Below, in pieces: positions 8,372 through 17,088 of a stretch of 64,000 bases of DNA. The notes under the pieces are model-generated. The model had not been told where the DNA came from. It made no database searches and worked only from the letters and a program-made list of their open reading frames with translations. Position 1 is the stretch's first letter. Every line of letters begins with the position of its first letter. Source of the DNA: ZC4RG35 sp040878345 (GTDB taxonomy: Bacteria > Actinomycetota > Acidimicrobiia > Spongiisociales > ZC4RG35). The translations under genes and the position numbers were made by a program. The stretch spans positions 106,916-170,915 of the forward strand of contig JBBDML010000003.1 in assembly GCA_040878345.1 (NCBI GenBank). The letters run 5' to 3'.

Positions 8372-9001
8372 GTGCTCCGAGACCTCGCCTACTTCGTCCA
8401 GGATGTGACCGGACCCGGTGTGCTGATCCTTCACTCGTTCTGGGGGCTGACTTCCTCGGTCAAGGGTCTGGCCGACCGTCTTTCCGATCAGCGGTTCACC
8501 GTATTGGCGCCCGACATCAACTTCGGCGAGCTCCCCGCCTCCGAAAAGGCGGCGGTCGATCATCTCGGGGCAGCCAGCCCCGACCGTCTCGCCTCGCTGG
8601 TGATGTCATCGGCCGCCCTCCTCCATGAGAAGTCGGCGGAGGGCCCGATTGCCATCGTGGGGTTCGGGATGGGAGGGTCACTCGGGCTTTGGGCCTCGGT
8701 GCGAGTGCCGAACGTGGTCACCGCCGCAGTCTCCTTCTATGGGAGCCAGCAGATCGACTTCGCCGGCTCCAAGTCGTCATACCTGATCCACCTCGCCGAG
8801 ACGGACGAGTACCTGAGTGAGGATGAAGCCGTCTTCATGGAGGCCACCATGGGCCTGGAGTCGCTTCCGGTCGAGGTGATCCGGTATCCGGGAACCCACC
8901 ATGGATTCTGTGAGCCGGACGGCGACACCTTCGACCCGGCCGCCTTCGAGCTCGCCTGGGACCGTACATTGGCGTTCCTGGCCGAGCGCCTGGCGACTTG
9001 A
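8372..9001 (+). CDS. Dienelactone-hydrolase-fold protein lacking the usual nucleophile
   Basis: Cytoplasmic alpha/beta-hydrolase fold of 209 residues with the DLH layout: LILHSFWGLTSSVKGLADRL, APDINFGELP, the elbow IAIVGFGMGGSLGLW, an Asp-bearing LAETDEYLSEDEA and the His in GTHHGFCEPDGDTF. In active dienelactone hydrolases the elbow is G-x-C-x-G-G (or Ser); here residue 99 is Gly, so the nucleophile is missing while the acid and His look intact. GTG start set by the leaderless -10. It could be a binding protein or use another residue. No pathway neighbours point to a substrate. Confidence 0.8.
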   Translation: MLRDLAYFVQDVTGPGVLILHSFWGLTSSVKGLADRLSDQRFTVLAPDINFGELPASEKAAVDHLGAASPDRLASLVMSSAALLHEKSAEGPIAIVGFGMGGSLGLWASVRVPNVVTAAVSFYGSQQIDFAGSKSSYLIHLAETDEYLSEDEAVFMEATMGLESLPVEVIRYPGTHHGFCEPDGDTFDPAAFELAWDRTLAFLAERLAT

Positions 9002-9157
9002 TGGCCGGGACGGGGGCCTGCGTTCAGCCGCGCCCGAACCCCAGAGAGAGGGATTGACTCCAGCCAACCCAGGCTACGGAGAAAGGCCGACAAGAAATCT
9101 TTGGAATCTGGCGACAAGGGGGTGGCATCCGCGAGTTGGTCGGACTGGTCCCCCGGC

Positions 9158-9631
9158 TCAGGGGCCCCTAGTCGGGAGTCGGACCACCTCGTCACCCTCG
9201 GTGATGGGGCCGGGTGCCAACACCCTGGCATAGACCCGGGAGTCGCCAGGATGGCGGCCCTGCAGCATTCGGGTGTAGTCGCCGTCGATGAACCAGCCGG
9301 CGTTCTTGTGACACGGGGAGGTGTAGCCCGTGATCTCGATCTCAGCCCGCGTGCCCACCCGCCATCTGGTGCCCGGGGCGACCTCGCCCCAGTCGAGACC
9401 CTCGATGGTCAGGTTCTCTCCGGCGTACCCCGCTTCGATGGGGTGACCTTCCGCTTGGAGCCTTTGGATCACCTCCAGTGAGAACAGGCACAGGGCCTGG
9501 TCGGGGCTGCCATGGTGCCTGGTGTCCTGCTGCCGATCGCCCGCCACCCCCATCTCGTCGATGACCGCCCGGCTCACCGGGAGCTTGGGCACTCCACCGT
9601 CGGAGACATTGATCTGGTGAAGCCGGGGCAC
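9158..9631 (-). CDS. MOSC domain protein (YiiM-like)
   Basis: About 157 residues. GTG 9631, 15 bp after the GNAT stop, gives VPRLHQINVSDGGVPKLPV, the usual MOSC beginning; the open frame continues further upstream but has no homology-like sequence there. Seen: GVAGDRQQDTRHHGSPDQALCLFS, HPIEAGYAGENLTIEGLDW, and TSPCHKNAGWF, with the conserved MOSC cysteine in PCHK. MOSC domains carry sulfur or act on molybdenum-cofactor-linked substrates such as hydroxylaminopurines (YcbX/YiiM relatives). It follows the GNAT gene in a three-gene minus-strand operon. Substrate not predictable. Confidence 0.85.
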   Translation of the reverse strand: MPRLHQINVSDGGVPKLPVSRAVIDEMGVAGDRQQDTRHHGSPDQALCLFSLEVIQRLQAEGHPIEAGYAGENLTIEGLDWGEVAPGTRWRVGTRAEIEITGYTSPCHKNAGWFIDGDYTRMLQGRHPGDSRVYARVLAPGPITEGDEVVRLPTRGP

Positions 9632-9645
9632 CCCGGCAGTAGGGG

Positions 9646-10200
9646 CTACCAGGGCGCACCGAGCAGGTCGATGGTGCCGGTCTCGGGGGCATGGGAGTGG
9701 ATCGGCTGGGTCATCACGCTGTTGAAAGTGAACTCGACGGTTGTTCCGCCCTGGGTGGTCAGCAGCCTGCCCACGAACTCGACCCATCCCAGGTTGGAGT
9801 AGTAACCGAGCAGGCTGGAGTCACAGACCAGGAGGCCGAAGTCGACCTGAGGCTGGTGCTGGAACCACTCGGTGGCACCTCTCATCCCCTGGGCGGCATA
9901 ACCCATGCCGCGGGCATCGGGATGGGTCTTGACCCCACCGATCCCACCGATGACCACGGGTTTGTCGTCGAGAAGCCCCTCGCGGGTAAGCACCCCGACG
10001 TATGACACCAGCCACCCGGAGTCATCGACTACCCGGACCCCCATCTCGGCACCGGCCCAATCCAACTTCCGCCCCGGCCAGTCGGCGTTCTCCGCCGGGG
10101 GGTACACCGCCTCGGTCAGGTCCCGGTACTGACCCAACTGATTCTCGGTCCATTTCGACACGGGGCCTATCGAGACCACGGCCTTGTCGGCAGGGCTCAT
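9646..10200 (-). CDS. GNAT-family N-acetyltransferase
   Basis: 184 residues with the GNAT fold: an N-terminal helix with YRDLTEAVYPP, a central strand VVIGGIGGVKTHPDARGMGYA carrying the acetyl-CoA pyrophosphate loop (R-G-M-G-Y), and FGLLVCDSSLLGYYSNLGW near the C-terminus. The pattern resembles aminoglycoside 2'-N-acetyltransferase or NodA-like branches, but the acceptor is unknown. The ATG overlaps the stop of the upstream helical-protein gene by 4 bp, and the MOSC gene follows. Confidence 0.85.
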   Translation of the reverse strand: MSPADKAVVSIGPVSKWTENQLGQYRDLTEAVYPPAENADWPGRKLDWAGAEMGVRVVDDSGWLVSYVGVLTREGLLDDKPVVIGGIGGVKTHPDARGMGYAAQGMRGATEWFQHQPQVDFGLLVCDSSLLGYYSNLGWVEFVGRLLTTQGGTTVEFTFNSVMTQPIHSHAPETGTIDLLGAPW

Positions 10201-10676
10201 ATCTCCGACATCTCGGCGAGGTCCGCCTCCAGCGTCTCTCGATCCTCAGGGTCGTCGATCTCCGCCAGCATCGACTTGGCCAACTCGAGGTGCTCGGTGA
10301 ACGTCTCGATGTCGTCGACCTCGGCGGCGGCTCGGGCGATCGCCTCATGAGCGAACCCCACCACGAACGGGTCGAGCCCGTGCTCGGTGGCGATCTCGAG
10401 TGACCGCTCCCCGAACCTGGCGGCCAGCTCGGCGTAACCCAGCACCGCTGCCACCCTCGACACCTGCCAGTCGGCGATGGCCCAGTTGCGTGGCTCGCCC
10501 ACCACGTACCAGTGGTACCGCTGGGCGAATGCCGAGGACAGCATCTCCTCCTCCTGCTCCCGGGTCAGGTTGTCGGCGTCGAGGAGCTCCCAGGCGCGGT
10601 TGAAAGCGAGCGGCGCCAGGGACCGGTGCCAGGCAGGCAGGTCCTCGAGACTGGGGTGTTGGGAGGGATCAGTCAT
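10197..10676 (-). CDS. Conserved hypothetical all-helical protein
   Basis: 159 residues, acidic, mostly predicted helices with TPR-like spacing (RVAAVLGYAELAARFGERSLEIATEHGLDPFVVGFAHEAIARAAA...). It starts with PAWHRSLAPLAFNRAWELLD. I do not recognise a catalytic motif. It is first in a minus-strand operon with the GNAT and MOSC genes (4-bp ATGA overlap). Its start is 22 bp from the divergent PrimPol start, and the shared gap holds the near-palindrome AACCTTAGGTT, which can supply -10 elements both ways. Confidence 0.75.
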   Translation of the reverse strand: MTDPSQHPSLEDLPAWHRSLAPLAFNRAWELLDADNLTREQEEEMLSSAFAQRYHWYVVGEPRNWAIADWQVSRVAAVLGYAELAARFGERSLEIATEHGLDPFVVGFAHEAIARAAAEVDDIETFTEHLELAKSMLAEIDDPEDRETLEADLAEMSEI

Positions 10677-10698
10677 GTTGTGCGAACCTTAGGTTCCC

Positions 10699-11700
10699 AT
10701 GCCTGGCGAAATCGACGTCGAAGTTGGTGGGGAGAGGATCCGGATCTCCAGCCCTGACCGGGTCGTCTTCCCCGAACAGGGCTGGACCAAGCTCGACGTG
10801 GTCAACCATTTCGTCACCGCTGGCCCGGGGGCGGCTCGAGGCGTCAGCGGTCGCCCCACCATGCTCAAGCGCTACATGCAGGACGTCACCGTCGATCCCA
10901 TCTACCACAAGCGGGCCTCGGCAAACACGCCTTTCGACACCGTCCAGATCCGGTTCCCCTCCCAGCGCCCGGGGAGGATGAACGTCCCGAGGACCGAGGC
11001 CGACGTGATCCGCCTGGTCCAGCTGGGTTGTCTCGACTTCCATCCCTGGCCGGTGCGAGCCACCGACATCGACCACCCCGATGAGATCCGTTTCGACTTC
11101 GACCCGACCCCGGGGATCGGCTTCGATCAGGTGAGAGAGGCGGTCGCCGCCGCGGCCTCCCTCCTGACCGAGCTGGGTCTCGTGGGGTGGCCCAAGACCT
11201 CGGGGAGTCGTGGGATCCACGTCTATGTCCGCATCGAACCGCTCTGGGACTTCTTCCAGACCCGTCGGGCGGTCCTCGCCTTCGCTCGAGAGCTGGAGCG
11301 GCGGATGGAAGGGCTGGTCACCACCAAGTGGTGGAAGGAGGAGCGCCACGGGGTCTTCATCGACTACAACCAGAACGCCCGGGACAAGACGGTGTCCTCG
11401 GCCTACGGGGTTCGCCCCACCGGGTACGTCTCGGCCCCGTTCGCCTGGGACGAGCTGGAAGCGGTGCGGATCGAGGACTTCCCGCTGGGCTCGTTTGGAG
11501 AGAGATGGGCGGCCGTGGGCGACCTGACAGCGGGGATCGACGAGGCGGCGGGCCGGATCGACACGCTGCTCGAATGGATGGCGCGAGACGAGGAGAACGG
11601 GATCGGTGACGCCCCATGGCCACCGCACTACCCCAAGATGCCCGGGGAGCCGCCACGGGTCCAACCCTCGAAGCAGCGTCGCGCGGACGACGAGTATTGA
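10699..11700 (+). CDS. LigD-type polymerase/primase domain protein (PrimPol)
   Basis: Archaeo-eukaryotic primase superfamily enzyme of 333 residues that adds ribo- or deoxyribonucleotides during end joining or gap repair. Catalytic metal Asp residues are in RFDFDPTPG; the SGSRGIHVYV strand carries the conserved Ser/His; a further Asp lies in GVFIDYNQNARDKT. It is a stand-alone polymerase domain with no ligase or phosphoesterase domain. The matching ligase gene is 3.4 kb away on the other strand, with ABC exporter genes in between; no Ku gene is in the window. Mycobacterial PrimPolC-LigC pairs are the closest known model. Confidence 0.93.
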   Translation: MPGEIDVEVGGERIRISSPDRVVFPEQGWTKLDVVNHFVTAGPGAARGVSGRPTMLKRYMQDVTVDPIYHKRASANTPFDTVQIRFPSQRPGRMNVPRTEADVIRLVQLGCLDFHPWPVRATDIDHPDEIRFDFDPTPGIGFDQVREAVAAAASLLTELGLVGWPKTSGSRGIHVYVRIEPLWDFFQTRRAVLAFARELERRMEGLVTTKWWKEERHGVFIDYNQNARDKTVSSAYGVRPTGYVSAPFAWDELEAVRIEDFPLGSFGERWAAVGDLTAGIDEAAGRIDTLLEWMARDEENGIGDAPWPPHYPKMPGEPPRVQPSKQRRADDEY

Positions 11701-11707
11701 GCTGTGA

Positions 11708-12442
11708 TCAGACGGCGTCGCGTCGCCGCAGGGACCAGGTGAGGACCACCCAGCCCAGCACCAGCACCACTCCGATCTTGGCCAGACCCCCCCAAACCCC
11801 GGGGGCCACGGGCCCGAGGATGATGTCGGCGGTGTCCTCGGGGAAGTCTGGCGCCAGGTCGGCGTAGACCGAGACTGCGATCCGCCAGATCGAGATCTGG
11901 GCCAGGCCGTCGACGGCGGAGGCGATGATCGACTCCAGGACCACCACGTACCCCAGGCCGATGAGGAGGGCGCGTGGGACCAGGTACCCCAATGGGACCA
12001 ACACCGCGGCGTAGCCAACGGCGGACACCGCGAACAGGGTGAGCCCGGGGAGGGCGACCCCGATGTCGACACCCACCGCCAGGACCGCGATCACCGAGAC
12101 CGCCCAGCCGCCCAGCGCGATGGTGAGGGCCGTTGCAGCTCCGGCCAGGATCGAGGAGATGGCGAAGACCGGGCGGGGGATTGGCCTCATGTAGATGTAG
12201 GGGAGGGTGCCTGCGTCGCGCTCGTCTCGGAGTGTGGCAACGGTGAGGATCAAAGTGGCGATGGCGAACGAGTACCCGGTCGAGGAGATCACCTCCGGGT
12301 AGATCAGCGCCCGCCGGTCGATCGGGGTGTCAAAGGAGACAAGCCACACCACCAGTCCGGGCACCGAAGCGAGGGCGAGGAGGCCGATGACCCGCCCCCG
12401 TTTCATCATCCGCCGATACAGATGGCCGATCAGGGTGGTCAA
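11708..12442 (-). CDS. ABC-2 type transporter permease (second cassette)
   Basis: About 244 residues with six predicted transmembrane helices; SFDTPIDRRALIYPEVISSTGYSF and RDERDAGTLPYIYMRPIPRPVFAISSIL match the ABC-2 permease pattern. The start is taken as TTG 12442, which overlaps the ATPase stop as TTGA, because the reading frame further upstream is only antisense to the ATPase. It should pair with the ATPase at 12439-13356 to form an exporter in the membrane. It converges on the PrimPol gene, 7 bp away. Substrate unknown. Confidence 0.82.
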   Translation of the reverse strand: MTTLIGHLYRRMMKRGRVIGLLALASVPGLVVWLVSFDTPIDRRALIYPEVISSTGYSFAIATLILTVATLRDERDAGTLPYIYMRPIPRPVFAISSILAGAATALTIALGGWAVSVIAVLAVGVDIGVALPGLTLFAVSAVGYAAVLVPLGYLVPRALLIGLGYVVVLESIIASAVDGLAQISIWRIAVSVYADLAPDFPEDTADIILGPVAPGVWGGLAKIGVVLVLGWVVLTWSLRRRDAV

Positions 12443-13356
12443 CGGTTCTCCACCAGATACCGGAAGACCGATTCGAGAGACTCGTCCGCCGGATAGAGGC
12501 TGTCGATCGAGACTCCGCGTTCCAATGCGATGCCGGGGATGGCCAGTGCCAGTGCCCTGGCGTCGGAGGCCTCGATCCGGAGACTGGCCCCGTCGAGGTG
12601 CACCCCGACTACCCCGTCCATCGCCATCAAGGCACTCCCCAGACGCCTCGGGTCTGAGGATTCGACATAGACCTGGCGGGGCCGGTCGGTCATCGCCGCC
12701 CGGATCGTGGCCACGCTCCCCACCGCCGCCAGCCGCCCGTCGACCATGGCCACCACCCGATCCGCCATCCGCTCCACCTCGGTGAGGACGTGCGAGGAGA
12801 CGATCACGGTTCGGCCCGCCTGCCCCAGCTCCTTGAAGAGACGGATCAACTCGGCCCGTTGCACCGGGTCGGTGCCGTTGAGCGGCTCGTCGAGGAGGAG
12901 GACCTCTGGGTCGGTGACCAGGGCAGCCGCCACTTTGGCCCGCTGGCGCATCCCTTTGCTGAACTTGCCCAGCTCTCGCTGGGCAGCCGAGGTCAGGCCG
13001 ACGGTCTCGAGAACTCGCTGTGCACGACCCTTGGCGTCGTCCACTCTGGCCAGACGAGCCATGGTCTGGACAAACCGGGTCGCGGTCTCCTTGTCGTACA
13101 ACGACTCGTCCTCGGGGACCAGCGACACCTTCCGGTAGACCTGGGGATCTTCTCGAGGGTTGAGGCCCAACACCTGCAACTCCCCCTGCGAAGGCCGCTG
13201 CAGACCGGCGATGAGGCGCATCAAGGTGGTCTTGCCCGCACCGTTGGGGCCGAGAAGACCGGTCACGCCGGGGCCAAAGCCGATGCTGACCTCGCTGACC
13301 GCGACCTTGAGCCCGAACCACTTCGATACCTCGGAGACGACGATGGTGTCGCTCAT
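12439..13356 (-). CDS. ABC transporter ATP-binding protein (second cassette)
   Basis: 305 residues with Walker A GPNGAGKTTL, signature FSKGMRQRAKVAAAL (a variant of LSGGQ), Walker B VLLLDEPLNGTDP and the H-loop SSHVL. The C-terminal 80 residues form the small regulatory domain common in ABC-2 exporters. The ATG overlaps the stop of the preceding permease by 4 bp, so four exporter genes are read as one unit behind the ligase gene. Confidence 0.92.
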   Translation of the reverse strand: MSDTIVVSEVSKWFGLKVAVSEVSIGFGPGVTGLLGPNGAGKTTLMRLIAGLQRPSQGELQVLGLNPREDPQVYRKVSLVPEDESLYDKETATRFVQTMARLARVDDAKGRAQRVLETVGLTSAAQRELGKFSKGMRQRAKVAAALVTDPEVLLLDEPLNGTDPVQRAELIRLFKELGQAGRTVIVSSHVLTEVERMADRVVAMVDGRLAAVGSVATIRAAMTDRPRQVYVESSDPRRLGSALMAMDGVVGVHLDGASLRIEASDARALALAIPGIALERGVSIDSLYPADESLESVFRYLVENR

Positions 13357-14234
13357 GCCAGCTTCCGGTACCTGAGCCGCACGAAGAGGGCGGCCGTCGC
13401 CACCACCATCACGATCACCGCCACCGACGTCCACACCTCGAACCCGGCGATCTCGGCCGGGTAGGCGACGGTGTCGTTGAACAGGTTGTCCCGGATGATC
13501 CGAGGATGCTGGTCGAGGGCGAGCAGAGAGATGAAGCGGGCCCCGGGAAACGATGCCTCCGCCACTCGGGCGGCGATCCCGCCCCCCGCGGTGAGGATCC
13601 CGAGAAAGGCGGCTGCCGCCATCCCGGGTCTGGCGATCACCGCCGAGAGGGTGAAGATCAAGGCGCCATGGAGGGCCACGAACCCCAGCGTCGTAACCGG
13701 GACCTTCCAGAAGAAGTCGAGGTTGGCACCCATGTAGGTGAGGAACCCGTCTTCGGTGATCAGGGATAGCCCGAGGTGGAGGACGATCTGAGGCACCAGG
13801 TAGAAGGCGCCGACGATCGTGGCGAATGCGCCGACTTTGCCCGCCAGATAGCCGTCGACGGTCAGAGGCCGTGAGAAGTAGATGGAGAGGACGCCTTTGG
13901 TGCGATCCGGGATGAGGAGGGCCGGCCCGGCGAAGGCAATGAAGAGGAGCGAGATCCAGGAGTAGAAGTCGAACAACTCGCCGTAGGTTGGGATCCCCCT
14001 CCCGATGCTGTCGGCGAGGTCCCCTATGACCCAGTGGATGCCGACGAACACCGCTGCCGCGATCAGGGCGATCGATATCAACGACCACGGGAAGATCTTG
14101 TACCGGGCCTTCCTGCCCAGGCCGACCACTCGGCGCAGGCCCTCCTTGTAAACGGCGCGACGGGCGCCCGACGGGCCGCGACGAGGCCCGTCGTAGGTCC
14201 GGTAGCCGCGGTCGTAGATGACCTGGCCGGTCAT
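13353..14234 (-). CDS. ABC-2 type transporter permease (first cassette)
   Basis: 293 residues with a cytoplasmic basic N-terminus (RGYRTYDGPRRGPSGARRAVYKEGLRR, typical of this actinobacterial permease group) and six hydrophobic segments, including PALLIPDRTKGVLSIYFSRPLT, the amphipathic coupling region of ABC-2 proteins. Overlaps the ATPase genes on both sides by 4 bp. Predicted partner is the ATPase at 14231-15139. Confidence 0.88.
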   Translation of the reverse strand: MTGQVIYDRGYRTYDGPRRGPSGARRAVYKEGLRRVVGLGRKARYKIFPWSLISIALIAAAVFVGIHWVIGDLADSIGRGIPTYGELFDFYSWISLLFIAFAGPALLIPDRTKGVLSIYFSRPLTVDGYLAGKVGAFATIVGAFYLVPQIVLHLGLSLITEDGFLTYMGANLDFFWKVPVTTLGFVALHGALIFTLSAVIARPGMAAAAFLGILTAGGGIAARVAEASFPGARFISLLALDQHPRIIRDNLFNDTVAYPAEIAGFEVWTSVAVIVMVVATAALFVRLRYRKLA

Positions 14235-15139
14235 GGCCTGGTCTCTTGGTGGAGGAAGAGATCCTCGAGTGAGGACGATCCGCGGGACATCCGGACCAGA
14301 CCCGACCGGGTGGCCGCGGTGGCCTCCACGACCGCCAGTTCCAGGTCATCACCGGGCCCCACGATCAGCCGTAGCCCGTCGACGATGGCCTCGATGCCCC
14401 GCCCACTGAGGCGAGCTGACACCTCCTCGGGTCGTTCCAGGACCTCGACCAGGACCGTGGAGGTCTTCTCGAACCCGTGAATCGGGCCCGATCTGAGCAG
14501 GTTCCCGGCATCCAGCATCACCACCCAGTCACAGGTCTGCTCGATGTCGGTGAGGACGTGGGAGCTGACGATGACATCGATCTCGAACTCTCCGAGCCGG
14601 CGGATCAGGTCGAGCATCTGCTGGCGGCCGTCCGGGTCGAGACCCGAGGCCGGCTCGTCGAGGAGGATGAGGTCCGGGTCGTGGACGATGGCCTGGGCCA
14701 GCTTGACCCGTTGCTGCATCCCGGTGGAGAAGTCGCCGATGTAGCGAAACCGCTCCTCGGCCAGACCCACCAGGAAGAGCGTCTCCGACGATCTCCGTTT
14801 TGCCTCCCGCGGAGGGAGCCCGGCGAGCTGGGCGGTATAGGCGACGAAGTCGGCGGCGGTTTGGTCCTTGGGGAGGGCGTCGACCTCCGGCATGTACCCC
14901 ACCCGGGCCCGTACCTCCAGGGGCTCGGTCTGTGGGTCGTGGCCCAGCACGGTGGCCCTTCCATGAGTTGGGTGGAGCAGCCCCAGGAACACACGGAGGA
15001 GGGTGGTCTTGCCGGCCCCGTTGGCCCCCACCAGCCCGGTGATCCCGGACGGGATCACTAGGTCGAGGTCATGGAGGGCCACCACCTCCCCGTAGTCGTG
15101 GGTGAGGCCTGTGATCTCGACGACATTGCCCTGGGCCAT
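14231..15139 (-). CDS. ABC transporter ATP-binding protein (first cassette)
   Basis: 302 residues from ATG 15139, 4 bp after the ligase stop; the longer open frame upstream is ligase antisense and was rejected. Walker A GANGAGKTTL, signature FSTGMQQRVKLAQAI, Walker B LILLDEPASGLDP, H-loop SSHVL. Tight spacing suggests the ligase and both exporter cassettes share one transcript, which is an odd combination. Confidence 0.92.
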   Translation of the reverse strand: MAQGNVVEITGLTHDYGEVVALHDLDLVIPSGITGLVGANGAGKTTLLRVFLGLLHPTHGRATVLGHDPQTEPLEVRARVGYMPEVDALPKDQTAADFVAYTAQLAGLPPREAKRRSSETLFLVGLAEERFRYIGDFSTGMQQRVKLAQAIVHDPDLILLDEPASGLDPDGRQQMLDLIRRLGEFEIDVIVSSHVLTDIEQTCDWVVMLDAGNLLRSGPIHGFEKTSTVLVEVLERPEEVSARLSGRGIEAIVDGLRLIVGPGDDLELAVVEATAATRSGLVRMSRGSSSLEDLFLHQETRP

Positions 15140-15143
15140 GAGA

Positions 15144-16175
15144 TCAAGCACTCCGGCCGTCGACCACGTCGACGAACCCTGGCCCTTCCGGCCGCTCCAG
15201 CTGCTCCATGGTGCAGTCTTTGGCCGCCTTGTCCGGTCGCCAACGATGAAAACGCGTGGCGTGGCGGAATCGGTCGCCCTCCAGCTGGTCGTAGCTGACC
15301 TCGACCACCACCCCGGGTTGCACCGGGGTCCAGGACGAGTCCTTGTCACCGGTCCATCTGCTCTGTGCCCCAGGGGCACGGGCCTGCTCATCGAAACTGT
15401 CGCCTGAGATCAGCTCGAGGAAGCGGTTGTAGATCTCGACACGATCCCCGTCGGGGAATCCTGAGCAGTGCCCCATGAAGTGGAACTCGCCACGGTCGTT
15501 GTAGAGACCTAGGAGCAAGGACCCGATCTTGCCCCCGTCCTTGTGCTCCCTGAAGCCCCCCACCACGGCGTCGATGGTGCGGCGGTGCTTGACCTTGATC
15601 ATGGCCCGCTTCCCGCTCTGATAGGTCCCGTCCGGGTCCTTGGCGATGATCCCGTCACATCCGGCCGACTCGAACTCATCGAACCACCGCTTGGCCAGTC
15701 CCTCGTCAGATGTTTGCGGAGTTAGGTGCCAGGGGTGCCCCAGAGTCCCCGCCAGGGCGACCAGACGCTGGCGACGCTTGGCGAAGGCGAGCTGGCGAAG
15801 GTCCTCGCCCCGGTCGGCGAGGAGGTCGAACGCCACCAATTCGGCGGGTGTGGCCCTCGAGAGCATGTTGATCCGCGACTCGGCAGGGTGGATCCGCTGC
15901 TGGAGGGTGTCGAATTCGGTGGCGCCGTCAACCACCACCACGATCTCGCCGTCGACCACCGTCCCCTCCGGAAGCTGTTCGAGGGCGGGGCGGAGCTCGG
16001 GAAAATACCTGAGCAGGGGCCGCTCGTTCCTTGAGTCGAGCCGGACCTCGGGAGCAGACCAGGAGAGGGAGCGAAACCCGTCCCACTTCGGCTCATAGAC
16101 GAAATCGCCAGGCGGCCATCCCTCGTAAACCCTGGCCTCCATCGTCTGTAACGGAGGGCGGAAAGGGTGGCTCAC
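15144..16175 (-). CDS. ligC: ATP-dependent DNA ligase, LigC type
   Basis: 343 residues with only the nucleotidyltransferase and OB domains. Motif I is EPKWDGFR (lysine nucleophile), then RLDSRNERPLL, VVDGEIVVV (motif III), FDLLADRGEDL, GIIAKDPDGTY (motif IV) and MIKVKHRR (motif V). Size and domain set fit mycobacterial LigC rather than full LigD. GTG start; divergent from BrkB with 35 bp between. Likely works with the PrimPol encoded at 10699-11700 in break or gap repair (inference from family pairing). Confidence 0.93.
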   Translation of the reverse strand: MSHPFRPPLQTMEARVYEGWPPGDFVYEPKWDGFRSLSWSAPEVRLDSRNERPLLRYFPELRPALEQLPEGTVVDGEIVVVVDGATEFDTLQQRIHPAESRINMLSRATPAELVAFDLLADRGEDLRQLAFAKRRQRLVALAGTLGHPWHLTPQTSDEGLAKRWFDEFESAGCDGIIAKDPDGTYQSGKRAMIKVKHRRTIDAVVGGFREHKDGGKIGSLLLGLYNDRGEFHFMGHCSGFPDGDRVEIYNRFLELISGDSFDEQARAPGAQSRWTGDKDSSWTPVQPGVVVEVSYDQLEGDRFRHATRFHRWRPDKAAKDCTMEQLERPEGPGFVDVVDGRSA

Positions 16176-16210
16176 GGGCGGCGAGTGTATGACGGATACC
16201 CTGGGACCCG

Positions 16211-17077
16211 ATGCTGGACCGGATCAAGGCCCCGTCAAAGCTCATCTATGAGCTTCTGAGGCAGGCCGCCCGGTCATATGGGCTGGACCGGGCCAGCAGG
16301 ATGGCGGCCGCCGTCGCCTACAGGACCATCTTCGCCCTTGCCCCCCTGCTCATCATCAGTGTGGCCGTCTTCGGTCTCGTGGTTGGCGATTCCGAGGAGG
16401 CCCAGCAGCGCCTCCTCGAGGCGATCGAGCGAGTGGCGGGATCCCAGGTCGCCGTGGCGGTCCAGGACCTGACTCTCTCGGCGGTCGAGTCGAGCGACGT
16501 CACGGCGGTCGTCGGATTCGTCCTCTTTGCCTGGACGGCCTCTTCTCTGTTCATAGAGATCCAGAACAACCTGAACGACATATTCGACGTCCCATATGAG
16601 CAGACGGCGGGTCTGATGGGGTTCGCCCTCAAACGCGGCCTCGGCCTGGTCTGGGCCACCGGTCTAGGTCTCGTCATGGTTGCAGTCTGGCTGCTCAATG
16701 TGGGATGGGTTTGGTTCGAGTCCCTGTTCCCACCGGGTATGGGGTGGCTCCACTGGGCCCTCGGATGGGGGTCGATCCTGATCTCGCTGACCATCCTCCC
16801 CCTGATCTTCGCCCTGGCATTCAGGACCATGACCAGGGCCAGGGTCAAATGGAGGGCGATCTTGCTGGGCAGCCTCTTCACCTCGGTGGTGTTCCTGGCA
16901 ACGGCGTCGGCGACCGGGGCCTACTTCTCCTGGGACGCCGACACCTCGGCGCCGCAGATCGCCGGGGCCTTTTTCGTCTTCCTGCTCCTCGCCTACGTCC
17001 TCTCCACCGTCTTCCTCTACGGAGCGGAAGTCACCCGTGTCTACAACGACCATCTCGAACACTCGCCGAGGTCGTAA
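16211..17077 (+). CDS. YihY/BrkB-family membrane protein
   Basis: Inner membrane protein of 288 residues with six transmembrane helices. Family pattern seen: RMAAAVAYRTIFALAPLLIISVAVFGLV, SSLFIEIQNNLNDIFDVP and AQIAGAFFVFLLLAYVLSTVFLYGAEVTRVYNDH-like ending (here APQIAGAFFVFLLL). The biochemical role of the family is still uncertain; the old ribonuclease BN name is not supported. A TACCCT -10 lies 8 nt before the ATG. The next gene starts 11 bp after its stop. Confidence 0.9.
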   Translation: MLDRIKAPSKLIYELLRQAARSYGLDRASRMAAAVAYRTIFALAPLLIISVAVFGLVVGDSEEAQQRLLEAIERVAGSQVAVAVQDLTLSAVESSDVTAVVGFVLFAWTASSLFIEIQNNLNDIFDVPYEQTAGLMGFALKRGLGLVWATGLGLVMVAVWLLNVGWVWFESLFPPGMGWLHWALGWGSILISLTILPLIFALAFRTMTRARVKWRAILLGSLFTSVVFLATASATGAYFSWDADTSAPQIAGAFFVFLLLAYVLSTVFLYGAEVTRVYNDHLEHSPRS

Positions 17078-17088
17078 CCTCGAACCCA

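Noticed and set aside
12439..14352. 637-codon open frame on the minus strand
   Set aside because: The real ATPase starts at ATG 13356; upstream sequence is a shadow of the permease gene.
16705..17088. Upstream extension of the 17089-17655 gene
   Set aside because: Overlaps brkB out of frame with low-complexity sequence; ATG 17089 is the first sensible start.
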